DNA of 64,000 bases, from assembly GCA_038523925.1 (NCBI GenBank), contig JBCBIY010000004.1, positions 1-64,000 on the forward strand, in the 5' to 3' direction. Numbering within the stretch: position 1 is the first letter of the stretch; the number at the start of each line of letters is the position of its first letter. Of the stretch, positions 25,611-34,172 are shown piece after piece. The position numbers and the translations under genes are program-made. The notes beneath the pieces are model-generated. The model was not told the DNA's origin and did no database searches. It saw only the letters and a list, made by a program, of their open reading frames with translations. This DNA is from JBCBWG01 sp038523925 (GTDB lineage Bacteria > Pseudomonadota > Alphaproteobacteria > Rhizobiales > Hyphomicrobiaceae).

Positions 25611-26927
25611 ATGACCAACTTCTCTCCCCGCGAAATTGTTTCTGAGCTTGACCGATTCATTGTCGGTCAAGGCGACGCCAAGCGTGCCGTTGCGATTGCA
25701 CTGCGCAACCGCTGGCGCCGGCAGCAATTGACCGGCAGCCTTCGCGATGAAGTCCTGCCGAAGAACATCCTGATGATCGGCCCGACGGGTGTCGGCAAGA
25801 CCGAGATCTCGCGCAGGCTTGCCAGGCTTGCTGGCGCACCCTTCCTCAAGGTCGAAGCGACGAAGTTCACAGAGGTCGGCTACGTCGGCCGCGACGTCGA
25901 AAGCATCATCCGCGATCTCGTCGAGATCGGCATCTCGCTGGTGCGCGATCGCAAGCGCGCGGAAGTCAAAGCGCAGGCGGAGAAGAACGCGGAAGAGCGC
26001 GTGCTCGATGCCCTCGTCGGCCAGGGCTCGGGCCAGGCGACGCGCGAGAGCTTCCGGCGGCGGCTTCGCGACAACCAGCTTGGCGACAAGGAAATCAAGA
26101 TCGAGGTCAACGACAGCGGCAACGCCATGCCGATGTTCGAGCTGCCCGGCCAGCCCGGCGCATCAATGGGCATGGTCAATCTCTCGGACATGCTCGGCAA
26201 GGCGTTCGGCGAACGCAAGCGGATCCGCACGACCACCGTCTCTGAGAGCTACGAACTCTTGATCGCCGACGAAAGCGACAAGCTGCTTGACGACGAACAG
26301 ATCGTGCAGGAAGCGCTCAAATCGGTCCAAGACGACGGCATCGTGTTCCTCGATGAGATCGACAAGATCTGCCGGTCGTCATCCGACAGCGGCCGCGTTG
26401 GCGGCGACGTCAGCCGCGAGGGCGTTCAGCGCGACCTGCTCCCGCTCATCGAAGGCACGACGGTTGCCACGAAGCACGGGTCGATCAAGACCGACCACAT
26501 TCTGTTCGTTGCTTCGGGTGCGTTTCACGTGGCGCGGCCGTCTGATCTGCTGCCGGAGCTGCAGGGTCGCCTGCCCATCCGCGTCGAGTTGCAGGCGCTG
26601 ACCCGCGAAGATTTCCGCCGGATCCTCACCGAGCCCGAAGCAAGCCTGATCACGCAGTATAAGGCGCTGATGGAGACAGAAGGCGTCACGCTGGACTTTA
26701 CGGAGGACGCGATCGACGCGCTGGCTGACATTGCGGTTCAGGTCAACGCTTCGATTGAGAACATCGGCGCCCGCCGCCTGCAAACGGTGATGGAACGTGT
26801 GCTCGACGAGATTTCGTTCGATGCCTCCGACCGTTCGGGCGAAACGCTGCACATCGATGAAACCTACGTGAAGTCGCGGCTCGGCGAACTTGCCGACGAC
26901 GTCGACCTGTCGAAGTTCATTTTGTAG
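25611..26927 (+). CDS. hslU: ATP-dependent protease ATPase subunit HslU
   Basis: A protein of 438 residues. It opens with SPREIVSELDRFIVGQGDAK and contains Walker A GPTGVGKTEISRRLA, the pore loop region (EATKFTEVGYVGRDVE), a helical I domain (about 110-220), Walker B VFLDEIDK and sensor/arginine regions, and ends LSKFIL, whose tail docks into HslV. It unfolds substrates for HslV. It follows hslV by 114 bp on the same strand. Confidence 0.97.
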   Translation: MTNFSPREIVSELDRFIVGQGDAKRAVAIALRNRWRRQQLTGSLRDEVLPKNILMIGPTGVGKTEISRRLARLAGAPFLKVEATKFTEVGYVGRDVESIIRDLVEIGISLVRDRKRAEVKAQAEKNAEERVLDALVGQGSGQATRESFRRRLRDNQLGDKEIKIEVNDSGNAMPMFELPGQPGASMGMVNLSDMLGKAFGERKRIRTTTVSESYELLIADESDKLLDDEQIVQEALKSVQDDGIVFLDEIDKICRSSSDSGRVGGDVSREGVQRDLLPLIEGTTVATKHGSIKTDHILFVASGAFHVARPSDLLPELQGRLPIRVELQALTREDFRRILTEPEASLITQYKALMETEGVTLDFTEDAIDALADIAVQVNASIENIGARRLQTVMERVLDEISFDASDRSGETLHIDETYVKSRLGELADDVDLSKFIL

Positions 26928-26972
26928 GCGGGAAGTGCTGCGCGCCGCGCGGGATTTGCTAGAACACACGTC

Positions 26973-28196
26973 ATGACGACGACCCCTGACCGGCGCCTGC
27001 TGCTCATCATTGGCGGCGGGATCGCTGCCTACAAGACGCTCGACTTCATCCGGCGCGCCCGAGAGGCGGGCTTTGCGGTCCGCGCCGTCATGACCCGCGC
27101 TGCGCAGTCGTTCGTCACGCCGCTGTCCGTGCAGGCGATCACCGGCGACCGCGTTTTCACCGACCTGTTCGACCGCGACGATGAACATGACATCGGCCAC
27201 ATTCGGCTGTCGCGCGAGGCGGACCTGATCGTGGTCGCGCCGGCCACCGCTGACCTCATGGCCAAGGCCGCCAACGGGCACGCGGATGACCTGGCGACCA
27301 CGGTCCTACTCGCGTCCGACAAACCTGTCCTCATGGCGCCGGCTATGAACCCGCGGATGTGGGCGCATCCGGCGACTGTGCGTAACGCCGCGCAGCTCGC
27401 CCGCGATGGCGCAACGTTCGTTGGGCCGAACATTGGCGAGATGGCGGAAACGGGTGAAGCCGGCGCGGGGCGGATGGCAGAACCGCATGCGATTGTCGAA
27501 GCCGCCCGCGCGTTGATCGAGGGCGGCGCGTCGGACCAGGAAAAACCGCTCGCGGGCCGCCATGTGCTCGTCACTGCGGGCCCGACCCACGAAGCGATCG
27601 ACCCGGTCCGCTACATCGCGAACCGCTCATCGGGCAAACAGGGCTACGCGATCGCCGCCGCAGCCGCTCGCCTTGGCGCAACCGTCACGCTGGTGACCGG
27701 TCCAACAGACCTTGCAGCTCCAGCCGGAGTCACGCGCGTTGTCGCGATTGAAAGCGCACGCAAGATGCACGACGCAGTCGAAGCGGCCCTGCCAGCCGAC
27801 ATCGCGGTCTTCACCGCGGCCGTCGCCGATTGGCGCGTTGCAACCGATGCCGACCAGAAGATCAAGAAGACCGGTGACGGCCCGCCTGACCTCAAGCTCG
27901 TTGAGAACCCCGACATCCTGAAGGCGATCGCACAGCGCACGTCTGGCCGCCCGACGCACGTGATCGGATTTGCGGCCGAAACCCAGAATGTCGTCGCGAA
28001 TGCCAACGCAAAGCGCGCCGCGAAAGGTTGCGACTGGATCGTCGCGAATGATGTCTCAGCGGCCGGTGGCGCGATGGGCGGCGACACGAATACCGTTCAT
28101 TTGGTCGACGCTGCCGGCGCGACCGGATGGCCGCAGATGTCGAAGGATGCCGTCGCCATGCGGCTGATGCGCGAAGCGGCTGCGGTCCTTTCGTGA
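26973..28196 (+). CDS. coaBC: bifunctional PPC decarboxylase / PPC synthetase
   Basis: A protein of 407 residues. The CoaC flavoprotein half (LLIIGGGIAAYKTLDFIRRA, HIRLSREADLIVVAPATAD, and the conserved APAMNPRMW) precedes the CoaB half (VLVTAGPTHEAIDPVRYIAN, FTAAVADWRV, KIKKTGD). It carries out two steps from phosphopantothenate to 4'-phosphopantetheine in CoA synthesis. Its TGA overlaps the dut ATG. Confidence 0.96.
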   Translation: MTTTPDRRLLLIIGGGIAAYKTLDFIRRAREAGFAVRAVMTRAAQSFVTPLSVQAITGDRVFTDLFDRDDEHDIGHIRLSREADLIVVAPATADLMAKAANGHADDLATTVLLASDKPVLMAPAMNPRMWAHPATVRNAAQLARDGATFVGPNIGEMAETGEAGAGRMAEPHAIVEAARALIEGGASDQEKPLAGRHVLVTAGPTHEAIDPVRYIANRSSGKQGYAIAAAAARLGATVTLVTGPTDLAAPAGVTRVVAIESARKMHDAVEAALPADIAVFTAAVADWRVATDADQKIKKTGDGPPDLKLVENPDILKAIAQRTSGRPTHVIGFAAETQNVVANANAKRAAKGCDWIVANDVSAAGGAMGGDTNTVHLVDAAGATGWPQMSKDAVAMRLMREAAAVLS

Positions 28197-28693
28197 TGCG
28201 CCGCGAAGACTTAGCCGTTGAAGTGCGCGTGCAGGTTCTTGCGAAGGCGCGCGGCCTTGACCTTCCGAGCTACGAGACGGAGCTTGCCGCCGGCGCCGAT
28301 CTGGCCGCGGCCGTTCCCGATGCCAAGCCGATCACGCTTGCGCCCGGCGCACGCACGCTGATCCCGACGGGACTGAAGATCGCGCTGCCCGCAGGTTACG
28401 AAGCGCAGGTTCGTCCGCGCTCCGGGCTCGCGCTGCGCTCCGGGATCACTGTCCTCAACTCGCCGGGGACGATCGATGCGGACTTCCGTGGCGAGCTGCA
28501 GGTGATCCTGATCAACCTCGGGGACGACCCGTTCGAGATCAGTCGTGGCGACCGCATCGCGCAGTTGGTCGTCGCTCCGATCTCGCAAGCGGCCTTCGTC
28601 GCGGTTCGTCAGTTGCCAAAGACCGCGCGTGGCGCCGGTGGCTTCGGCTCGACCGGAAAGGCTAGGCGGACCCGCCGCTCAAAAAAGGAATGA
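28196..28693 (+). CDS. dut: dUTP diphosphatase
   Basis: A protein of 165 residues. All trimeric dUTPase motifs are visible: AGADLAA (1), RPRSGLALRSG (2), GTIDADFRGEL (3), RGDRIAQLVV (4), and the C-terminal GGFGSTGK arm (5), with an extra basic tail. It hydrolyses dUTP to keep uracil out of DNA and to supply dUMP. ATG 28196 overlaps the coaBC stop (TGATG), the usual alphaproteobacterial arrangement. Confidence 0.96.
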   Translation: MRREDLAVEVRVQVLAKARGLDLPSYETELAAGADLAAAVPDAKPITLAPGARTLIPTGLKIALPAGYEAQVRPRSGLALRSGITVLNSPGTIDADFRGELQVILINLGDDPFEISRGDRIAQLVVAPISQAAFVAVRQLPKTARGAGGFGSTGKARRTRRSKKE

Positions 28694-28743
28694 AAATCCA
28701 GGAATATCGCCCACATGCGCGGAGAAGGGCTATGACACTTCCC

Positions 28744-28761
28744 GGAACGAAAATTGGTTCC
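28744..28761. promoter_or_regulatory. inverted repeat upstream of cysK
   Basis: GGAAC-N8-GTTCC forms an 18-bp dyad in the 204-bp gap between dut and cysK, in a locally AT-rich patch. It could be an operator, for example for a cysteine or Fe-S responsive regulator, but I cannot assign it. No riboswitch fold was recognised in the gap. Confidence 0.3.
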
Positions 28762-28897
28762 AAAAGACACCTGCTCGCCAGCGCTTGATTTGCGCACTTC
28801 GCACCTTGCGCATTTGTCCGTGGCGCCAGACATCGGAGGGACACGAGCCCGGTGCGCGCCGCCAGGCCGATCACATCTGCACGCATGGGAGACGACC

Positions 28898-29890
28898 TTG
28901 AGCAATATTGAGATCAGGACGCTGGAGACGACGAAGGGCTGGGGCCGCGGCAAGGTCTATAACGACATCGCCGAGACGATCGGACATACGCCGCTGGTGC
29001 GTCTGAACCGGCTGAAGGACGAGGCGAAGCTCAAGGGCGACATCCTGCTCAAACTCGAGTTCTTCAACCCGCTGTCGAGCGTCAAGGATCGCATCGGCGT
29101 TGCGATGATCGACTCGCTCGAAGCGCAGGGCAAGATCAAGCCGGGCGAGACGACGCTCATCGAGCCGACGTCAGGCAACACCGGCGTGGCGCTCGCGTTC
29201 GTCGCGGCGGCGCGCGGCTACAAGCTCATCCTCGTGATGCCGGAATCGATGTCGATCGAGCGGCGCAAGATCTTGGCCCATCTCGGCGCGCATCTTGAGC
29301 TGACGCCGAAAGAGAAGGGCATGAAGGGCGCGATCGCGCGCGCTGACGAGCTCTTGTCGTCGACGGCGAATGCGCTGCAGCCAGGTCAGTTTGTGAACCC
29401 GGCCAACCCGGAAGTGCACGCGCGCACAACAGCCGAAGAAATCTGGGGCGACACCGGCGGCAACGTCGACGCGGTTGTCTCTGGCGTTGGCACAGGCGGC
29501 ACGATCACGGGCGTCGGCCGCGTCCTCAAAGAACGCATTCCAAGCGTCAAGATGATTGCGGTCGAGCCGACGGACAGCCCGGTGCTTTCAGGCGGCGAAC
29601 CGGGCCCGCACAAGATCCAGGGCATCGGTGCCGGCTTCGTGCCGGACGTCCTCGACACGAACCTCATCGATGAGATCATTAAGGTGCCGAACGACATGGC
29701 GTTCGATGTCTCGCGTCATATTGCGAAGCTCGAAGGCATACCGGGCGGCATTTCGACGGGGGCCAATATTGCCGCCGCGATGACGGTCGCCGGGCGCGAT
29801 GAGATGGCCGGCAAGACGATCGTGACGATCGCGTGCTCGGGTGCAGAGCGCTACTTCACGAGCGATCTGTTCGAACAGCCGCCGGCCTAG
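28898..29890 (+). CDS. cysK: cysteine synthase A (O-acetylserine sulfhydrylase)
   Basis: A protein of 330 residues. IGHTPLVRLNRL, the PLP lysine in NPLSSVKDRIG, the substrate loop TSGNTGVALAF and the PLP-phosphate loop GVGTGGTITG are all present. It makes cysteine from O-acetylserine and sulfide. I chose TTG 28898 with GGGAGA just upstream, because the frame's extra 48 residues upstream (from 28754) do not look like protein. It may stand as a single gene. Confidence 0.93.
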   Translation: MSNIEIRTLETTKGWGRGKVYNDIAETIGHTPLVRLNRLKDEAKLKGDILLKLEFFNPLSSVKDRIGVAMIDSLEAQGKIKPGETTLIEPTSGNTGVALAFVAAARGYKLILVMPESMSIERRKILAHLGAHLELTPKEKGMKGAIARADELLSSTANALQPGQFVNPANPEVHARTTAEEIWGDTGGNVDAVVSGVGTGGTITGVGRVLKERIPSVKMIAVEPTDSPVLSGGEPGPHKIQGIGAGFVPDVLDTNLIDEIIKVPNDMAFDVSRHIAKLEGIPGGISTGANIAAAMTVAGRDEMAGKTIVTIACSGAERYFTSDLFEQPPA

Positions 29891-29936
29891 AGCAGACGCG
29901 TGTTGTGCGGCTCCGCCTGATGCGCGCGGTCGAACG

Positions 29937-32000
29937 CTACAGCCCGCTCTCGCTCATCAGCACGAACGCGATCTGCTTATAGATGGCGTAGGCGATGGAC
30001 TGAGGCGCGGCCGGGACGTGAAGTGTTCCGGCCGCCGCTGAGGGGCCCGCCTTATGGCGATCCGTTGCGGCTTTCGGCGCGGCGTAGCTCAACCGGTAGA
30101 GCGCGCGGCGCGGGACCAGTCGCCCTTGCGCGTCAGATGGCTCTGCAGTCGTCGCGAGCGGCCCACCAAAAACATCCGCCAGCGCGGGCGACGTCAGCTC
30201 CGCAATCCCAACCGGCGTTCCGGTTTGCGGCTCGACGCGAACCCGAGCGCGGTCGCCAAGGCCGTCAACGAAATGGGCGGGCCCGGATCGCAGGCGATGT
30301 AGGGCGGCGTCATCGGCGTAAGCGGTCACGGCCAGGCCGCCGGCGCCGCGGATGGCGAGCACAGAGCCCGCGATACCGACATGGTCGCCGCGGCTGAGGC
30401 CGTCTGCCAGGCCGTCAATGTGACCAGCGACAGGCGCCCGCACCCGAAGGCGGGCAATGCGTCGGCGGATCCCGTCGAGCGCTGCACGCGCGGCCGCCAA
30501 CTCCCGCGCGGTCACGCGGCTGAGCGCTAGCGCATCGGGATCCGCCGCAGCCTTGCGCGCTTCCATCCGCACGCTTTCAAGGCGGATCTCCGCGACGCGC
30601 CGCGCATGCAGCAACGCATCGGAGCGGATCTCGAACAACAGATCGCCGGCTTGCACCTGCTGACCGTTGACCACCTCGAGGCGCAGAAGCCGGCCGGCCT
30701 CTGGCGCAAAGACAGTTGCGCGGTCTGCCGGCGTGGCGACCGCCGGCAAGCGCAGCGTGGTGCCCCACGGCACAAACATAAAGACGAGCAGTACAATCAG
30801 GAGTGCAAGGCTCACACGCGACCGGCCGCTGCGTGCAATGTCCGAACGCGACCGCCACCAGACGGCAGCTTCCCGCAAGATTGGCCAGCCGATGAAGTAG
30901 GCGATTTCGATGACGAACAACGCAACGCCGAGCGCCTTGAAGCTCACCTGATAGACGACGATTGCAATGCCGACGAACAGCGCGAAGCGGTAGAGCCACG
31001 TCGCGAAGGCGTACGCGATGAGCCAGCGCCGCGTTTGCTTAGGGAAGGCCTCTGGCGCTTCAGGCGTGATGCCAAACAGCGCCCGACGGAGCGCATACCG
31101 CGCGGCCGCCGAACTCCGGGCATGCAAATTGGCAATGCCGGTCGCATCCGAAAGCAGATGGTAGCCGTCAAACTTCATGAACGGGTTCAGGTTGATCACA
31201 AGGCTCATGAGCCAACTCGCGCCGGCGAGATAGAAGCACGCATCGCGCGCAATGCCGTCCTGGACAAACACCCAGAGCAGTGTTGCGACGACGGCGACCG
31301 CAAGTTCGCCAGCGCATCCGGCCACTGCGATTGCCATGCGCTGGCGCGCGTCACGCAGCCGCCAAGCATCCGAAACGTCGGTGTAGAGCATCGGATAGAG
31401 CAGCATGAACGCGACGCCGAGGGTCGGCACGCGGCAGCCATAACGCTTTGCCACGACGGCATGTCCAAGCTCGTGCACGACCTTTACCAGCGCAACGGCT
31501 ACGGCGAATGCGATTGCGCCACTGATCGTGAGCAGACCGGATGCGGCTGCCAGGAACGCATCCCACTGGCGCGACGCGAGGTAGATCGCGAGGACGGCAA
31601 GCAAACTGATGATGAGTGCCGACCAGCGCGAGAACAGGAAGCCGAGCTTCGGCACGAGTGCATCGAGCATACGGTCCGGGTGGCAGAGCGGCACACGAAA
31701 GAACGCGTAGGCGTGGAGCAATCCGGCGAGGCGGCGCGCGTGTTTGTCGGCGTCGGCGGCATAAAGCTCGGCGCCGCTTCGCGCAGCCGTAAGCAGGCCA
31801 TGCTTTGAAAGCGGCTCGTCAGCCGGGTGGCCCGCTTCCGCGTGTGGTGCGCTCAACCTGGCCACAAGCGCGCGATCGGCGGCGAAGTACTGGTGCCGCA
31901 GCGGATCGTAAATCAGCCATCGCGGACGGCCGGACGCATCATCCGATGCGCGGTACAGCCGGAGGTCGGGGCGAACCAGCGGTGGGCCATCAGCCGGCAT
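29937..32000 (-). CDS. M50 site-2-protease-like / HlyD lipoyl fusion protein
   Basis: A protein of 687 residues. After a soluble N-terminal domain (about 1-110) come several membrane helices enclosing the zinc motif HELGH (His176-His180) and the NLNPFMKFDGYH segment, which gives the second S2P-type metal ligand. More helices follow, then a periplasmic HlyD-like part (FAPEAGRLLRLEVVNGQQVQ, helical hairpin, VRAPVAGHIDGLADGLSRG). The start ATG 32000 overlaps the upstream stop (TGATG). It is the last gene of the four-gene operon of the giant repeat protein. Likely inner-membrane processing and/or export component. Confidence 0.8.
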   Translation of the reverse strand: MPADGPPLVRPDLRLYRASDDASGRPRWLIYDPLRHQYFAADRALVARLSAPHAEAGHPADEPLSKHGLLTAARSGAELYAADADKHARRLAGLLHAYAFFRVPLCHPDRMLDALVPKLGFLFSRWSALIISLLAVLAIYLASRQWDAFLAAASGLLTISGAIAFAVAVALVKVVHELGHAVVAKRYGCRVPTLGVAFMLLYPMLYTDVSDAWRLRDARQRMAIAVAGCAGELAVAVVATLLWVFVQDGIARDACFYLAGASWLMSLVINLNPFMKFDGYHLLSDATGIANLHARSSAAARYALRRALFGITPEAPEAFPKQTRRWLIAYAFATWLYRFALFVGIAIVVYQVSFKALGVALFVIEIAYFIGWPILREAAVWWRSRSDIARSGRSRVSLALLIVLLVFMFVPWGTTLRLPAVATPADRATVFAPEAGRLLRLEVVNGQQVQAGDLLFEIRSDALLHARRVAEIRLESVRMEARKAAADPDALALSRVTARELAAARAALDGIRRRIARLRVRAPVAGHIDGLADGLSRGDHVGIAGSVLAIRGAGGLAVTAYADDAALHRLRSGPAHFVDGLGDRARVRVEPQTGTPVGIAELTSPALADVFGGPLATTAEPSDAQGRLVPRRALYRLSYAAPKAATDRHKAGPSAAAGTLHVPAAPQSIAYAIYKQIAFVLMSESGL

Positions 32001-33397
32001 CAGACGCCGGCCCACTGCCTGAGAAACGCAAGCGGCCTGCGAAACAGAAGATAGAAGAGCGTCACCCGCTCGCCAGTGATCTCTGCCGTCCCGCGCGAGC
32101 CAATCGGCAGGGGGCGGCGATCATCGTCAAATCGCACGCGGAGCGCATGCGCCAGAACACCGTCCGGCGTGGGCCGCGCGAGGTGGCTTGCGCGGACCAC
32201 GACGCCAGCGCGTGCGGTCAACGGATCGGCACTCGCAAACATGCGGACTGGCCGGCCATCCTGCAGCACGACTGCATCGGCGACCGGCAGATCGATACGC
32301 GCGGCGACGCGGGCGGTGTCTGCGATCTCCATCACCCGCTCGCCAATGTTGACGGGCTTGCCGATCCAGTCGGCCGGGTCGGTGAACTGCACGACGCCGC
32401 CTCTGGCCGCCCGAACGACCATTCGCCCAAGACGGGTCCGTGCGTAGTCCCGTTCCGCGCGGGCGAGCCTCTCTTCGGCCAGCGCAGACGCGAGCGCGCT
32501 TTTGGCTTCGGCATCCGAGATCGCGCGTTGCTCAAGCCGTTTGCGTTTGACGCTGGCGACGACCAACTGCCGGTCCGCAATGCGCGCGGCGTTTGCTGCC
32601 TCCGTCGTGTCGAGCGAGAACAGGCGCGCCCCGATCTGTACCGGCGTGTTGGGTGCGACGTCGATCTTCGCGATGGTCCCGGCGACAGGCGCGGTGACTA
32701 AGGCCGGCCGATCGGGCACAACCTCGAACGGGGCAAGGACCCGCAGTTGCACCGGCAGACACATCGCAAGAGCAATCGCTGCGATCGCAACCCCGGCGCG
32801 TCGATGTTTAACCCAGCCCGGCAACCGCATCTGTCTGTTCTGCAGAGCCGCCCAGGCATGCGCGCCGGTTGCTGCAACACGCCCTGCTATTGCGACGTCG
32901 GCCTCTGACCAAGCATCCGCGCGCAACAACACCAGACCGCCGACGAGCCCGCCGCCGCGGGGCTCAAGCGGAAGCCACAGCCCGCGACGGTAGTGCGGCG
33001 CGCTCTCCTGTCCGCCGATGACCCGCGCGAGGCCAGCGGCATCGAAACGGCCGGGGCGCGCGAAGGCTGAGCCGTGGTTTGCGTTGAGGTGGGCCAGTGC
33101 CTCCGCGATCCACTGCCCGCGTGGCGTGTCGGGAGAGATCGCACCGGCCTGCGAATGCAAAACAGGTCGAAAGGCACCGCCGCGGCCAGGCACCGCGAGA
33201 TAAGCCTCGTCGCACGGAAGCACGTCACGCACATCGGCGGCTAAGACGCATTTGAGGTGCGCCATGTCGCGCGCGTCGCGGATCAAGCCTTCGAACGCGA
33301 TCAGAGCTTCGGCGCGCGAGGGCCGGACCGACGGCATCGGCGCCATCGCGCGGATGTCCGCCCGCCGCATCGCATCGGTCGATCCGCGCGCGGCCAC
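32000..33397 (-). CDS. GAF-like / HlyD adaptor fusion protein
   Basis: A protein of 465 residues. Residues about 28-190 look GAF-like (CDEAYLAVPGRGGAFRPVL, GGGLVGGLVLL). A single membrane helix near 200-225 precedes an HlyD-type region: lipoyl half (APVAGTIAKIDVAPNTPVQI), helical hairpin (about 270-330) and second lipoyl half with a beta-barrel. So a cytoplasmic sensor-like domain is joined to a periplasmic adaptor. GTG 33397 is chosen because it begins just after the upstream stop; ATG 33370 is possible. Ends in TGATG overlap with the M50 gene. Confidence 0.75.
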   Translation of the reverse strand: MAARGSTDAMRRADIRAMAPMPSVRPSRAEALIAFEGLIRDARDMAHLKCVLAADVRDVLPCDEAYLAVPGRGGAFRPVLHSQAGAISPDTPRGQWIAEALAHLNANHGSAFARPGRFDAAGLARVIGGQESAPHYRRGLWLPLEPRGGGLVGGLVLLRADAWSEADVAIAGRVAATGAHAWAALQNRQMRLPGWVKHRRAGVAIAAIALAMCLPVQLRVLAPFEVVPDRPALVTAPVAGTIAKIDVAPNTPVQIGARLFSLDTTEAANAARIADRQLVVASVKRKRLEQRAISDAEAKSALASALAEERLARAERDYARTRLGRMVVRAARGGVVQFTDPADWIGKPVNIGERVMEIADTARVAARIDLPVADAVVLQDGRPVRMFASADPLTARAGVVVRASHLARPTPDGVLAHALRVRFDDDRRPLPIGSRGTAEITGERVTLFYLLFRRPLAFLRQWAGV

Positions 33398-33398
33398 G

Positions 33399-34172
33399 TC
33401 AACTGCCCGTGCGCTTGAAGACCGCCTCGCCGCTCATGCCCGGCAGCAACAGATCATCGACGTTCTCGACGATCCCAATGACCACAAACGTCTGACTGAT
33501 GGGGTCGACCGCACGGCCGCGCGCAACGACGCGCGCGCGGTAAGTCCGGTCGGTGTCATCGACGACAAATGCGAACGTCCGATCGGGTTTCAACCACTGG
33601 ATCCAGCGCGACGGGACGATGATTTTGAGGTCGAGCCGCCGCGTCGAAACCAGCGTGAGCAGGCGGCCGTCGCGTGCGGGCGTCTCATGCGCCTTGGCGT
33701 GGATCGCGGCGACGCTGCCATCAAACGGCGCCTTGATCTCACACCGCTCAAGCCGCGCGGTGATCAGATCCATCTCGGCCGCCGCCCGGGCAACGTCCGC
33801 GCGCGCAAGGTTGACCTCGTGCGTCCCGATTGCCCGCAGATTGCGCAACCGGCGGCGGTTCGCGAGCACCAGCGCCTTGGACCTGTGGCCGGCTTTCGCA
33901 ATCCGCAATTGCGCGGTTTCCTCTGCGCAATCAAACCGGAGCAGCAGCTCCCCCTTGCGGAACCGCGCTCCAACCCGCTTCGGCACGGCGATCAAAGGCT
34001 TCTGCAGGGGCGCCGATATGACAGCATGATCGATCGCGCGCACGACGCCGCGCACGCGCTCGGCGAGGACTGGGACCGCGTGCGGCGATGGTGTCTGCGC
34101 GCGGGCACTGCCTTGCGTGAGCGCAACAGCGGCGACCAACGCGCCTGCCTGTACTATCGACCGGGCGATCAT
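33399..34172 (-). CDS. periplasmic HlyD/RND-type adaptor protein
   Basis: A protein of 257 residues with a signal peptide (MIARSIVQAGALVAAVALTQ, cleavage near SARAQ). The mature part is a membrane-fusion-protein core: lipoyl halves (VPKRVGARFRKGELLLRFDC; IKAPFDGSVAAIHAKAHE), a short helical hairpin between them, and a C-terminal barrel ending LLLPGMSGEAVFKRTG. It has no transmembrane anchor after processing. Its ATG overlaps the stop of the giant-protein gene (ATGA), tying it to that operon. Confidence 0.82.
   Translation of the reverse strand: MIARSIVQAGALVAAVALTQGSARAQTPSPHAVPVLAERVRGVVRAIDHAVISAPLQKPLIAVPKRVGARFRKGELLLRFDCAEETAQLRIAKAGHRSKALVLANRRRLRNLRAIGTHEVNLARADVARAAAEMDLITARLERCEIKAPFDGSVAAIHAKAHETPARDGRLLTLVSTRRLDLKIIVPSRWIQWLKPDRTFAFVVDDTDRTYRARVVARGRAVDPISQTFVVIGIVENVDDLLLPGMSGEAVFKRTGS

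Noticed and set aside
30080..30103. tRNA-like D-arm sequence (GCGTAGCTCAACCGGTAGAGC)
   Set aside because: No anticodon or T-arm follows; it is within the coding sequence of the M50 fusion protein.
30606..31808. 400-codon plus-strand frame
   Set aside because: Antisense to the M50-HlyD gene, with Arg/Gln-rich shadow composition.
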